10,817 nt of DNA from Oscillospiraceae bacterium (GCA_016302005.1 JAEDOK010000052.1:1-10817); one strand, 5' to 3'. Counted from the stretch's first letter, positions 1 to 6,093 are shown. Numbers and translations: made by a program. Notes: generated by a model from the sequence alone, not told the origin.

Positions 1-17
1 ACGAAACTTTTTTTATT

Positions 18-51
18 AGATTGCCACGTCGCTTCGCTCCTCGCAATGACA
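18..51. repeat. Half copy of a dispersed palindromic repeat
   Basis: The sequence AGATTGCCACGTCGC...GCAATGACA is nearly identical, in reverse complement, to the right arm of the complete element at 3617-3714; the two differ at one base inside the arm. The outer AGATTGCC end faces left, so the matching arm (GTCATTGCGAG...) should lie a few tens of bases to the right, but it is absent there. I therefore read this as a solo half unit. Such GC-rich repeats are common between genes in gut Clostridia, and their translations (for example VIARSAATWQS) are often mistaken for proteins. Confidence 0.75.
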
Positions 52-77
52 CGTCGGGGGCTTTTTCGACACGCTGA

Positions 78-112
78 CCCGCCGATGCCGTTTGCGGTAT
101 CGGCGGGTTTTT
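78..112 (+). terminator. Intrinsic terminator for a rightward gene outside the window
   Basis: CCCGCCGATGCCG (78-90) pairs with CGGTATCGGCGGG (95-107) over 13 bp with one G-U pair and a TTTG loop, followed by five T on the + strand (108-112). It suits a rightward transcript entering from left of position 1. Read leftward, the hairpin lies just after the stop of the 120-485 gene but has no T run on its far side. For the leftward operon it could only act as a 3'-end stabiliser or a weak terminator. Confidence 0.8.
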
Positions 113-119
113 GCGGTGA

Positions 120-485
120 TTATAGAATGAGAGCGAGGGCGAGCGTAAGAATGGTCGGCGCGGCGTCCTCGTTGCCCTCGGAGATCAGGAGCAGCAAAAG
201 CGCGATCAGCAGCAGATCACCGCCGTCCATGCCCGGAAAAAGCACGGAGAGTGCGCTGTTCTGCGCTTGCTTACACTTGGGAGTCTGCTCCCTCGGCGGG
301 CAGTCCTTCTGCGCGGGCGGCGGTGCGCATCCCTGCAAAGACGCTTGCTTCGGCTCGCGGTGTTCCGTGGGCGCGTCCCGTTTCGGTGCGGCATTTCGAT
401 CCGGCGGGCAAGGCGTTGGCTTTGCCTCCTGCACGGTCTGCCGACGGTACTGCCCGTTCGCATTTGGCATATATCGATGATACAC
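120..485 (-). CDS. Small protein with Pro/Cys-rich N-terminus and two C-terminal hydrophobic segments
   Basis: Function not recognised. This is the last gene of a leftward three-gene operon, 121 aa. It starts at GTG (485-483), three bases after the TAA of the previous gene; a GGGGAGG ribosome site 7 nt upstream, inside the end of that gene, fixes this start. Residues 1-80 are hydrophilic and rich in Pro, Arg, Lys and Gln, with Cys at 26, 53, 62 and 71. The C-terminus has a leucine-rich stretch (about 89-101), a short acidic link (SEGNED, 102-107) and a second hydrophobic stretch (109-121). The look is of a small membrane-associated protein with a disordered, basic, cysteine-containing tail. 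I recall similar leucine-rich acidic tails on uncharacterised small proteins of Clostridia, but cannot name a family. The opposite-strand reading frames have no ribosome site or coherent composition. Confidence 0.72.
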   Translation of the reverse strand: MYHRYMPNANGQYRRQTVQEAKPTPCPPDRNAAPKRDAPTEHREPKQASLQGCAPPPAQKDCPPREQTPKCKQAQNSALSVLFPGMDGGDLLLIALLLLLISEGNEDAAPTILTLALALIL

Positions 486-488
486 GGC

Positions 489-842
489 TTAACCTCCCCG
501 TTTTCCGAACAGATCATTTTGCAGCGCGCTGCTTGCCAAGCGGGAGATGCGAGCGATCTGTGCAGCACGGTCAATTTTTTCTCGGCGCGCCGGCGCAAGA
601 TAGGGTTTGAGCGCCGACAGCAGCGCATCTTGACGGCTGTCCGTGTGTTGCAGCTGCTGCATCACGCCGATGATCGCGCGCATTGCTCCGTCGTCGATGG
701 GCGGCACGGCGGGCTGCGGCTGCTCCTGCGCAGTTTGCTGCGCCGCGCCAAAGGACTGCGCAAGCGACATGATCTGCGCCATGCTGTCGGGATCGTTCAG
801 AAGCTGTTGCAGCTTCTCCTCCAGACCCTCCGTGCCGATCAC
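489..842 (-). CDS. Uncharacterised 117-aa helical protein
   Basis: Function not recognised. This is the middle gene of the leftward operon. Its GTG start (842-840) directly abuts the TAG stop of the preceding gene (845-843), giving TAGGTG, with GGAAGG just upstream, so translation is probably coupled. The N-terminus (EEKLQQLLNDPDSMAQIMSL, residues 8-27) is predicted helical. It is followed by a Gln/Pro-rich linker (about 33-49) and a second helical half (50-115) with basic KPYLAPARREKIDRAAQIAR (79-98). No signal peptide or membrane segment is visible. The two halves resemble small uncharacterised proteins I recall from Oscillospiraceae, which often sit beside short leucine-rich membrane proteins like the downstream gene. 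The partner genes suggest a shared, possibly envelope- or spore-related role, but that is inference only. Confidence 0.75.
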   Translation of the reverse strand: MIGTEGLEEKLQQLLNDPDSMAQIMSLAQSFGAAQQTAQEQPQPAVPPIDDGAMRAIIGVMQQLQHTDSRQDALLSALKPYLAPARREKIDRAAQIARISRLASSALQNDLFGKRGG

Positions 843-1079
843 CTACCTTCCGTTCAGCTTTTTCAGAAGCGCCTCCGCCTCAGCCGTTTGTATGAGCGGC
901 TTCAGTGCCTCCTGTGCGCCGTCAAGATTCCCTTTGCGGTATTCCTCCGCAGCCTGCTGCATTCCCTTACCGCCGTCACGGCCAAGCAGGGCGATGAGCT
1001 GTTTGCCTTCGGGAGAACCGAGCACCTGTTTCACCTGCTCGGCGGAAAACTGCGGAAATTTCTGCGATTCTTGCTTCAT
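843..1079 (-). CDS. Uncharacterised 78-aa helical protein
   Basis: Function not recognised. This is the first gene of the leftward operon. The ATG (1079-1077) has a strong AGGGAGG ribosome site 8 nt upstream and lies about 23 nt from the predicted transcription start. The protein is soluble and mostly helical. Residues 12-34 (SAEQVKQVLGSPEGKQLIAL...) and 40-75 (MQQAAEEYRKGNLDGAQEAL...) look like two short helical hairpins, and the SPEGKQL motif (22-28) is the most distinctive feature. There is no signal peptide, TM segment or cysteine. Its stop is immediately followed by the start of the next gene. I recall similar short SP.GKQL-type proteins as uncharacterised in Clostridia, without an assigned function. 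Confidence 0.75.
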   Translation of the reverse strand: MKQESQKFPQFSAEQVKQVLGSPEGKQLIALLGRDGGKGMQQAAEEYRKGNLDGAQEALKPLIQTAEAEALLKKLNGR

Positions 1080-1084
1080 GGCGA

Positions 1085-1113
1085 TTGCCTCCCTCTTGAC
1101 GATCTGCTATAAT
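1085..1113 (+). promoter_or_regulatory. Promoter of the metallophosphoesterase-coaX pair
   Basis: A -35 TTGCCT (1085-1090) is followed by a 17-nt spacer and a perfect TATAAT (1108-1113), which is preceded by TGC to give an extended -10 (TGCTATAAT). The predicted start is near 1120, leaving a leader of about 29 nt to the ATG at 1149. The -10 overlaps the -10 of the opposite-strand promoter. A TTGACG at 1096-1101 is an alternative -35 but pairs only with a poor -10 (TATGCA, 18-nt spacer). Confidence 0.7.
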
Positions 1114-1137
1114 ATACTGTATGCAAGTACTTGTGAA
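1109..1137 (-). promoter_or_regulatory. Promoter of the leftward three-gene operon
   Basis: On the minus strand TTCACA (1137-1132) is followed by a 17-nt spacer and TATTAT (1114-1109); each box differs from consensus at one base. The predicted start is near 1102, 23 nt before the ATG at 1079. The -10 shares five bases with the -10 of the rightward promoter, so the two divergent promoters are face to face on the same DNA. Confidence 0.65.
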
Positions 1138-1148
1138 AGGGTGACGCA

Positions 1149-1631
1149 ATGAAGCTTTTGGTCGTGTCCGATTCCCATCGGGAGACGGAGCATATGCTGC
1201 TTGCGGTGCGGCGTGAGAGACCCGACGCGGTCGTCCACCTCGGTGACCATGCGGATGACGCCGACGCAATCGAGCGGGAGTTCCCTTACCTTCCTCTGTG
1301 CCGTGTGCGCGGTAACTGCGATTACTTTGAAAACAGGACGCCGGAACAGGCGCTTCTGCGTTGGGAGGGCGTGAAACTGCTCGCCGTCCACGGGCACCGC
1401 TACGGCGTGAAGGGCGGGCTCCTGCGGCTGCAATATGCCGCGAGGGAAAAAGAGGCGCAGGTAGCCCTGTTCGGGCATACGCACTGCGCTTACTGCGAGG
1501 AGCTGGATGGGCTTTGGCTGCTCAATCCGGGCGCCTGCGGCGGCTATATGCCGAGCTACGGCGTCATCGAGCTCCACGACGGCGCGGCGGAGTGCTGCGT
1601 CAAAGAAGTTTATACGGAGGAAGCGTTATGA
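1149..1631 (+). CDS. YfcE/MJ0936-type metallophosphoesterase
   Basis: A small cytoplasmic phosphoesterase of the calcineurin-like fold, expected to hydrolyse phosphodiesters with two bound metal ions; the natural substrate is unknown for most of the family. The 160-aa length is typical. All metal-site motifs are present: D8-S-H10, GDH 32-34 (D33), GNCD 55-58 (N56), HGH 81-83 and GHTH 109-112, followed by the usual NPGA near 126-129. The start ATG has an AAAGGG ribosome site 7 nt upstream and a promoter at 1085-1113. Its stop overlaps the start of coaX by 4 nt (ATGA), so the two are co-translated. In many Firmicutes this family member sits beside unrelated housekeeping genes (for example the XTP pyrophosphatase gene), so the coaX link need not mean a shared pathway. 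Confidence 0.92.
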   Translation: MKLLVVSDSHRETEHMLLAVRRERPDAVVHLGDHADDADAIEREFPYLPLCRVRGNCDYFENRTPEQALLRWEGVKLLAVHGHRYGVKGGLLRLQYAAREKEAQVALFGHTHCAYCEELDGLWLLNPGACGGYMPSYGVIELHDGAAECCVKEVYTEEAL

Positions 1632-2395
1632 TTCTGGCAGTAGACATCGGCAATACCAACATCGTTCTCGGCTGCGTTGAGAATGACGAAATTCTGTTTG
1701 AGGCGCGCATGGCGACCGACCTGATCAAGACCTCGGATCAGTACTGCGCGGAGCTGAAGAACATGCTCAGCCTGTTTGAGGTCACGCCGGAGAAGATCGA
1801 CGGGAGCATCGTCTCCTCCGTCGTGCCGCCGGTGATGAATTCGCTCAAGACCGCCATCCGCAAGCTGACGGGCAAGAGCTGCCTCATCGTCGGCCCCGGC
1901 ATCAAAACCGGGCTGAACATCCGTATGGAGAATCCTGCGGAGATCGGCAGCGACCTGATTGTCGCAGCGGTTGCCGCCATCGCGGAATACGGCGCGCCGC
2001 TGCTGCTCGTTGACATGGGTACCGCGACGACCATCACCGCCATCGACCAAGAGGGCGCGTTTATCGGCGGCTGTATCTGCCCCGGCGTAAAGATCTCCAT
2101 GGAGGCGCTGACGGGACGCACGGCGCAGCTCCCCGGCATCAGCTTGGACCGCCCGCAGCATGCCATCGGCAAAAACACCCGCGACTCCATGCGCAGCGGC
2201 ATCATGTTCGGCGCGGCGGGAATGCTCGACGGGCTGCTCGACCGCATGGAGGCGGAGCTTGGCACGCCTGTGAAGGTCGTCGCCACGGGCGGCATCGCGA
2301 AATTCGTGATCCCGCTGTGCCGCCGCGAGATGATCTATGACCGCAGCCTGATGCTCAAGGGCTTGCGCCTGCTCTATCACAAAAATGTTAAATAA
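1628..2395 (+). CDS. coaX: Type III pantothenate kinase
   Basis: Phosphorylates pantothenate to 4'-phosphopantothenate, the first step of coenzyme A synthesis, in the cytoplasm. The type III enzyme belongs to the ASKHA fold and is typically about 255 aa and K+/NH4+-dependent; this one is 255 aa. Visible motifs are DIGNTN (6-11, phosphate loop), VGPGIKTG (88-95, pantothenate side), GSDL (107-110, D109 as likely catalytic base), DMGTATT (129-135) and GGCICPG (147-153). The start is the ATG at 1628: GGAGG lies 7 nt upstream and the ATGA overlaps the previous stop. An open frame extends upstream to 1361 but is only an out-of-frame shadow of the phosphoesterase gene. The 3' end overlaps a convergent small gene by 8 bp, and no terminator follows. 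Confidence 0.96.
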   Translation: MILAVDIGNTNIVLGCVENDEILFEARMATDLIKTSDQYCAELKNMLSLFEVTPEKIDGSIVSSVVPPVMNSLKTAIRKLTGKSCLIVGPGIKTGLNIRMENPAEIGSDLIVAAVAAIAEYGAPLLLVDMGTATTITAIDQEGAFIGGCICPGVKISMEALTGRTAQLPGISLDRPQHAIGKNTRDSMRSGIMFGAAGMLDGLLDRMEAELGTPVKVVATGGIAKFVIPLCRREMIYDRSLMLKGLRLLYHKNVK

Positions 2396-2558
2396 CGCTG
2401 AAAAATGCGGCGAGGAAAAGGAAAAAGCCAATGCCGATGCAAAGCGTGACAACGCTCTCGATAAAGGCGGCAATGCTGCCGAAGCGTCTGCAGCGTCTCT
2501 TTTTTGGCATCACAGCCTCACGAGGAAGATAGGGAATTAAGTCGATCATGTTGTTCAT
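2388..2558 (-). CDS. Uncharacterised 56-aa single-pass membrane protein
   Basis: Function not recognised. The protein has a short N-terminal segment (MNNMIDLIPYLPREA...), a basic patch (KKRRCRR, about 19-25) and one long hydrophobic helix to the C-terminus (about 29-55, IAAFIESVVTLCIGIGFFLF). The positive-inside rule suggests the N-terminus is cytoplasmic. The start is taken at 2558 because AAAGGAG lies 8 nt upstream of it; an in-frame ATG at 2576 has no ribosome site and overlaps that AAAGGAG. A promoter with an extended -10 lies about 30-60 nt upstream and carries the palindrome described separately. The stop lies inside the last codons of the convergent coaX gene (8-bp overlap). The good promoter and ribosome site argue that this is a real gene despite its size. 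Confidence 0.68.
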   Translation of the reverse strand: MNNMIDLIPYLPREAVMPKKRRCRRFGSIAAFIESVVTLCIGIGFFLFLAAFFSVI

Positions 2559-2587
2559 CTTGACGGCTCCTTTCATTTGTTGTACAC

Positions 2588-2620
2588 ATTATAGCAAAAG
2601 GAGTGTCCGATAAATCGGAC
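2588..2620 (-). promoter_or_regulatory. Promoter with 16-bp palindrome upstream of the 56-aa membrane protein gene
   Basis: On the minus strand a perfect inverted repeat GTCCGA-TTTA-TCGGAC (2620-2605) is followed by 11 nt and TATAAT (2593-2588), preceded by TGC (extended -10). The hexamer at -35 with a 17-nt spacer is GATTTA, inside the palindrome and far from TTGACA, so the palindrome is placed to bind a regulator over the -35 region. The same palindrome-11 nt-(-10) arrangement occurs at 6381-6413. The palindrome also lies 16 nt upstream of the rightward hydrolase start, within its probable leader. Confidence 0.65.
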
Positions 2621-2636
2621 TGTAGAGGAGATTTTT

Positions 2637-3545
2637 ATGAAAGAATTTGAGTATCCATCCAAGGGCGGCGGGAGCATCCATGCCTATCAGTGGCAGCCGC
2701 AGGACACGCCCGTCGCGGTGGTGCAGATCGTCCATGGAATTGCGGAGCATATGCTGCGGTACGACGATTTCGCACGCTTTCTGAATGCCAACGGCATGAT
2801 AGTCGTCGGCGAGGATCACATGGGCCACGGAAGATCCATCGGCGACGGTACGCCGCTCTTTTTCGAGGGCGGCTGGGAAAACGCGGCAGACGACACTTAC
2901 GAGCTGCTGCGCCGTACCCGCGCGGAATATCCGGATCTGCCGTACTTCCTTTTCGGACACAGTATGGGTTCCTTCCTGACGCGCACCCTCCTGTTCCGTT
3001 ATCCTGACGCGGAGCTGCGTGCGGCGGTCATCTGCGGCACGGGCTGGCAGCCTGCCCCTGTTCTGTGCGCGGGCAGGGCGCTCTGCGCGCTGGAAAAGTG
3101 CCGCGTCGGCGGGAAAGGGCACAGCAAGCTGCTGAATAAGCTGATCTTCGGCGCGTACAATGCCAAATTCAAGGATGCGACGAGCGAAAATGACTGGATC
3201 TGCGCAAAGCGTGAGGTGGTGGATCGCTACAATGCCGACCCGCTCTGCGGCGGCATGGCGACCGTCGGACTGTCGCAGGATATGCTCGGCGGCATCGCCA
3301 TGATCCAGAAAAAAAGAAATCTGTGCGCTATGCCGAAAAATCTGCCTGTCTTGTTCATCGCAGGCAAAAACGACCCTGTCGGCAATATGGCAAAGGGAGT
3401 GGAAAAGACTGCGCAAAAGTTCCGTGACAGCGGCATGACCGATGTCACCCTGCGCCTGTACGACGGCAGACACGAGATCCTGAATGAGGAAAATCACGCA
3501 ACAGTCTACGCCGATGTCCGGGAATTTATTCTTAAGAATCTCTGA
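2637..3545 (+). CDS. Alpha/beta hydrolase, monoacylglycerol lipase/lysophospholipase-like (Hydrolase_4 family)
   Basis: A cytoplasmic serine hydrolase expected to cleave acyl esters such as monoacylglycerols or lysophospholipids; the exact substrate cannot be read from sequence. The 302-aa length is normal for the family. Visible elements are the oxyanion-hole VHGIAEH (32-38), the DHMGHGRS motif (60-67), the nucleophile elbow GHSMGS (107-112, Ser109), the acid Asp246 in AGKNDPVG and the base His279 in GRHEILNE. All three catalytic residues are present. There is no signal peptide. The ATG has an AGAGGAG ribosome site 6 nt upstream. No convincing promoter is seen on this strand: a TTGACG-N17-TACACA at 2560-2588 is weak. 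The gene appears monocistronic, with repeats and non-coding DNA after it. Confidence 0.92.
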   Translation: MKEFEYPSKGGGSIHAYQWQPQDTPVAVVQIVHGIAEHMLRYDDFARFLNANGMIVVGEDHMGHGRSIGDGTPLFFEGGWENAADDTYELLRRTRAEYPDLPYFLFGHSMGSFLTRTLLFRYPDAELRAAVICGTGWQPAPVLCAGRALCALEKCRVGGKGHSKLLNKLIFGAYNAKFKDATSENDWICAKREVVDRYNADPLCGGMATVGLSQDMLGGIAMIQKKRNLCAMPKNLPVLFIAGKNDPVGNMAKGVEKTAQKFRDSGMTDVTLRLYDGRHEILNEENHATVYADVREFILKNL

Positions 3546-3548
3546 ATG

Positions 3549-3588
3549 CAATACCGGTGCTATACACACTTTTGTATGGCAGGGATTG
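3549..3588. other. Hairpin just after the hydrolase gene
   Basis: GCTATACA (3559-3566) pairs with TGTATGGC (3573-3580) with one G-T pair, and CAATACC (3549-3555) pairs with GGGATTG (3582-3588) with one mismatch, forming a long interrupted stem directly after the TGA. No T run follows, so it is not a standard intrinsic terminator. It may be a 3'-end structure or part of a repeat. Confidence 0.4.
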
Positions 3589-3616
3589 TCGGAACTCCTG
3601 ATTGCGTAGATTAAAA

Positions 3617-3714
3617 CTGCATAGATTGCCACGGGCGTAGGCGCCCTCGCAATGACCTGGAGGGGTTGCCCACTTGTCATTGCGAGGAGCGCAGCGACGT
3701 GGCAATCTATGCAG
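3617..3714. repeat. Complete dispersed palindromic repeat (98 bp)
   Basis: The outer arms CTGCATAGATTGCCACG (3617-3633) and CGTGGCAATCTATGCAG (3698-3714) are perfect 17-bp inverted repeats. The inner arms CTCGCAATGAC (3646-3656) and GTCATTGCGAG (3676-3686) are a perfect 11 bp. The left arm contains a small side hairpin GGGCG-TAGG-CGCCC. The whole unit can fold into a branched cruciform. Related copies lie at 18-51 (half) and 6197-6301 (complete). No transposase is nearby; it looks like a REP/MITE-type element that must be moved in trans, if it moves. The rest of 3546-3921 holds no gene. Confidence 0.85.
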
Positions 3715-3772
3715 GAACTATCGAGTGCGTATAAACCTATTCGTCTGCACTGTCTGCCGCCTTGCAGTCTTT

Positions 3773-3786
3773 GGGGACGTGTCCCC
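3773..3786. repeat. Short GC-rich palindrome
   Basis: GGGGACGTGTCCCC is an inverted repeat in AT-richer intergenic DNA, followed by GCCCTACAGG. It resembles the arm of another dispersed intergenic repeat type that I recall from Firmicutes, but only one copy is seen here. No T run follows. Confidence 0.35.
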
Positions 3787-3860
3787 GCCCTACAGGAGGC
3801 ATTTTGTTACTTTTTTGTAATTATTTTTGTCAAATCTACTCGTAATAAGTCAAAGCGACC

Positions 3861-3889
3861 TTGACGAAAGTCGAATCGTCTGTTACAAT
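3861..3889 (+). promoter_or_regulatory. Promoter of the SLH-lysozyme gene
   Basis: TTGACG (3861-3866), a 17-nt spacer and TACAAT (3884-3889) form a near-consensus housekeeping promoter. The predicted start is near 3896, giving a leader of about 26 nt. An AGGAG ribosome site (3910-3914) lies 7 nt before the ATG at 3922. No operator-like repeat is obvious apart from a short imperfect one around TTGACGAAAGTCGA. Confidence 0.75.
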
Positions 3890-3921
3890 GGGCTTGACAT
3901 TATCCCGACAGGAGTGAAACT

Positions 3922-6087
3922 ATGAAACGATTTCTATGCAGCCTCCTGCTGATCGTGTGTCTGCTCTCGGGGCTGATCCTGCCGGTGTTCGCCGTAGAAG
4001 GCGAGCAAGCGGAGCTTGAAATAGCCGCGCAGCAGACGGAGGAAGATCTGACCTCACAGGAGAACTTGGGGCAGACAGACGAGGAACTGCAAGCACAGAC
4101 GCGTGCGCCGCAGCCGCTCACGACAAGCGAGGCGGGTATCGCCTTTATCAACGAGATGATGGGCGGCAGCTACGGCGGCACATCGCAGCTGGCAGGCGCG
4201 GAGCAGATCGTAAACAACTTTTTATCCAGCTATGACGTTTCTCTTAACCAGCAGCAGTTTGACGCTGTGGTTGACATTGTAATGCAATATGGCGACATTT
4301 TAACCGATACGTACAGCTGGTGGAAGGTGATCGTCTCCGGTAATTACACGGACGCCCAGCTTGCCTCGGCGTTTTGCGCGTGGGTCAAGGGCTCGGACGG
4401 CGTATTTTCGCAGCAGCGTCTGAACCGCCGCCTGCGGGAGATCAAGCTGTTCCTTTACGGCAGCTATTCCGGCAACTGTGAGGCGAACTTCCGCTATCTG
4501 ATCTTTAACGCCAATGGCGGCACGCTGGACGATAATACTGTCTTGTGCTATCCCTACGGCGGTACTTATTCCGCCCTTCCGACGGCAAGCCGCAGCGGGA
4601 AATATTTTGCAGGCTGGTACACCGCGTCCAGCGGCGGCACGCATGTGTCCAATTCGGATGCGGTGACGCAGAATAACACAGTCTATGCCCATTGGTCGGA
4701 TACCGCTGTGACGGATCCCAACGGGGAGGTGCAGACAGAACCGAATCCCGATCCGAGTCCCGAACCCCTCCCGGAGCCGCCGGAATTGAAGACAAGCGAG
4801 GCGGGCGTGCAGTTCATCAAGGATCACGAGGGCTTTGTCCAATTTGCGACATGGGACTACAGCCAGTACAGCATCGGCTACGGTTCAGCCTGCGATCCTG
4901 CGGACTATCCGAATGGCATTACCGAGGAGGAGGCGGACTATCTCCTGCGGGTCATGCTGGCGGACATGGAAAAGACCGTCGATCAGCTGCTCGAAAAAGC
5001 TACCGTGGAGCATACGCAGACGCAGTATGACGCGATCATCAGCTTTACCTATAATCTCGGGCAGCAGTGGATGAACCCGGAGAAGAGGATCTATCAGTAT
5101 ATTCTCTATGGCGGTTATGACGAGATGGAGTTCGTCAATACCATGGGAAGCTGGTGCAATGCGGGCGGAAGCTTTGTTTCGGGTCTTGCGCGCCGCCGTA
5201 TGGATGAGGCGAATCTCTACCTGAGCGGGGATTATACACTCGGTACAAAGAAGTATCTCTGCATCAGCTATAACGGCGCGACGGGTGAGCCGGAATACGC
5301 GTACCGTTATTATAAGACGGGCGAGGCGCTCGGTACGCTCCCAACGGCGAAGCGTGCGGGCTACAAGCTGCTCGGCTGGTATGACAAGCTCTCCGGCGGC
5401 AAAGAATATACCGCGCAGACGCTCGCACCCGCCTATGGCACCTGTACGCTTTACGCGCAATGGGAGGTGGACACCGATGCGCCGCCGGAGCCGGAGCCTC
5501 AGCCTCAGCCTCAGCCGGATCCGCTGCCCAATATCAGCTTTACGGATGTTCCTGAAAGCGCATGGTATTATGAATGGGTGGCGCGTGCGGTGCAGATCGG
5601 GCTGTTCAGCGGGATGAGCGAGACGGAATTTGCGCCGGAGAGCCATATGACCCGCGCGATGCTTGTCACCGTGCTTTACCGTATAGACGGTGCGCCTGCC
5701 GTAACGAGCAAGGCGCCTTTCACCGATGTGGCATCGGGACAGTGGTATTCCGACGCTGTCAACTGGGCGTATGCTAACGGCGTGGTCAACGGTATTACGC
5801 AGACGCGCTTCGGGCTGAACGAGGATATCACGCGGCAGCAGCTTACGACGATGCTCTACCGCTACGCCCGCAGCAAGGGCTGCGACTGCTCGACACTTGC
5901 GCAGCTCGATTCGTTTTCAGACACTGCTTCCGTTGCGGATTACGCCCTTGAATCCATGCAATGGTCGGTTGCCAACGGCATTGTCAGCGGCGACGGAGGG
6001 AGATTGCTTCCGAACGGAAAAGCCACCCGCGCCCAGTGCGCGAAGATGGTGGCAGTGTTCTACGATACTTTTGTCGTGACGGAGTGA
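3922..6087 (+). CDS. Secreted SLH-anchored protein with duplicated lysozyme-like and InlB repeat modules
   Basis: A 721-aa cell-surface protein, probably acting on peptidoglycan. In order: a signal peptide (1-24, cleavage near VFA|VE); an acidic/Gln-rich linker (25-65); a first GH24 (phage lysozyme)-like domain (about 67-182); an InlB/Listeria-Bacteroides repeat (about 191-258); a Pro/Glu linker; a second GH24 domain (about 290-437); a second InlB repeat (about 444-514); a Pro/Gln linker (about 519-536); and three SLH domains (about 538-590, 600-650, 664-716) with TRAM, TRQQ and TRAQ signatures. SLH domains bind pyruvylated secondary wall polymer. The second GH24 domain keeps the catalytic Glu303 (DHEGF), Asp312 and YSIGYG (316-321), and the terminal GLARRRMDEANLYL. 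The first has Met80 where Glu303 aligns and lacks the YSIGYG segment, so it is probably not catalytic. The gene stands alone between its own promoter and a strong terminator. Substrate and role (remodelling, autolysis or competition) are not shown. Confidence 0.9.
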   Translation: MKRFLCSLLLIVCLLSGLILPVFAVEGEQAELEIAAQQTEEDLTSQENLGQTDEELQAQTRAPQPLTTSEAGIAFINEMMGGSYGGTSQLAGAEQIVNNFLSSYDVSLNQQQFDAVVDIVMQYGDILTDTYSWWKVIVSGNYTDAQLASAFCAWVKGSDGVFSQQRLNRRLREIKLFLYGSYSGNCEANFRYLIFNANGGTLDDNTVLCYPYGGTYSALPTASRSGKYFAGWYTASSGGTHVSNSDAVTQNNTVYAHWSDTAVTDPNGEVQTEPNPDPSPEPLPEPPELKTSEAGVQFIKDHEGFVQFATWDYSQYSIGYGSACDPADYPNGITEEEADYLLRVMLADMEKTVDQLLEKATVEHTQTQYDAIISFTYNLGQQWMNPEKRIYQYILYGGYDEMEFVNTMGSWCNAGGSFVSGLARRRMDEANLYLSGDYTLGTKKYLCISYNGATGEPEYAYRYYKTGEALGTLPTAKRAGYKLLGWYDKLSGGKEYTAQTLAPAYGTCTLYAQWEVDTDAPPEPEPQPQPQPDPLPNISFTDVPESAWYYEWVARAVQIGLFSGMSETEFAPESHMTRAMLVTVLYRIDGAPAVTSKAPFTDVASGQWYSDAVNWAYANGVVNGITQTRFGLNEDITRQQLTTMLYRYARSKGCDCSTLAQLDSFSDTASVADYALESMQWSVANGIVSGDGGRLLPNGKATRAQCAKMVAVFYDTFVVTE

Positions 6088-6093
6088 TACACG

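Noticed and set aside
1096..1125. TTGACG at 1096 as the main -35 for the phosphoesterase gene
   Set aside because: It is only 6 nt from TATAAT; the possible -10 at proper distance (TATGCA) is poor compared with the extended TATAAT.
46..1152. Long rightward open frames opposite the three leftward genes
   Set aside because: Low-complexity Cys/Arg/Leu-rich translations without ribosome sites; the leftward frames have linked starts, ribosome sites and sensible proteins.
1361..1627. Upstream extension of the coaX frame to 1361 (89 extra residues)
   Set aside because: It is an out-of-frame reading of the phosphoesterase gene, Arg/Ala-rich, with no ribosome site; the ATG at 1628 has GGAGG and gives the normal family length.
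2559..2576. Upstream ATG (2576) for the 56-aa membrane protein
   Set aside because: No ribosome site precedes it; the sequence it covers is itself the ribosome site (AAAGGAG) for the ATG at 2558.
3652..3864. Possible 70-aa rightward gene after the hydrolase
   Set aside because: It begins in and reads through the palindromic repeat (VIARSAATWQSM is a translation of it) and lacks a ribosome site.
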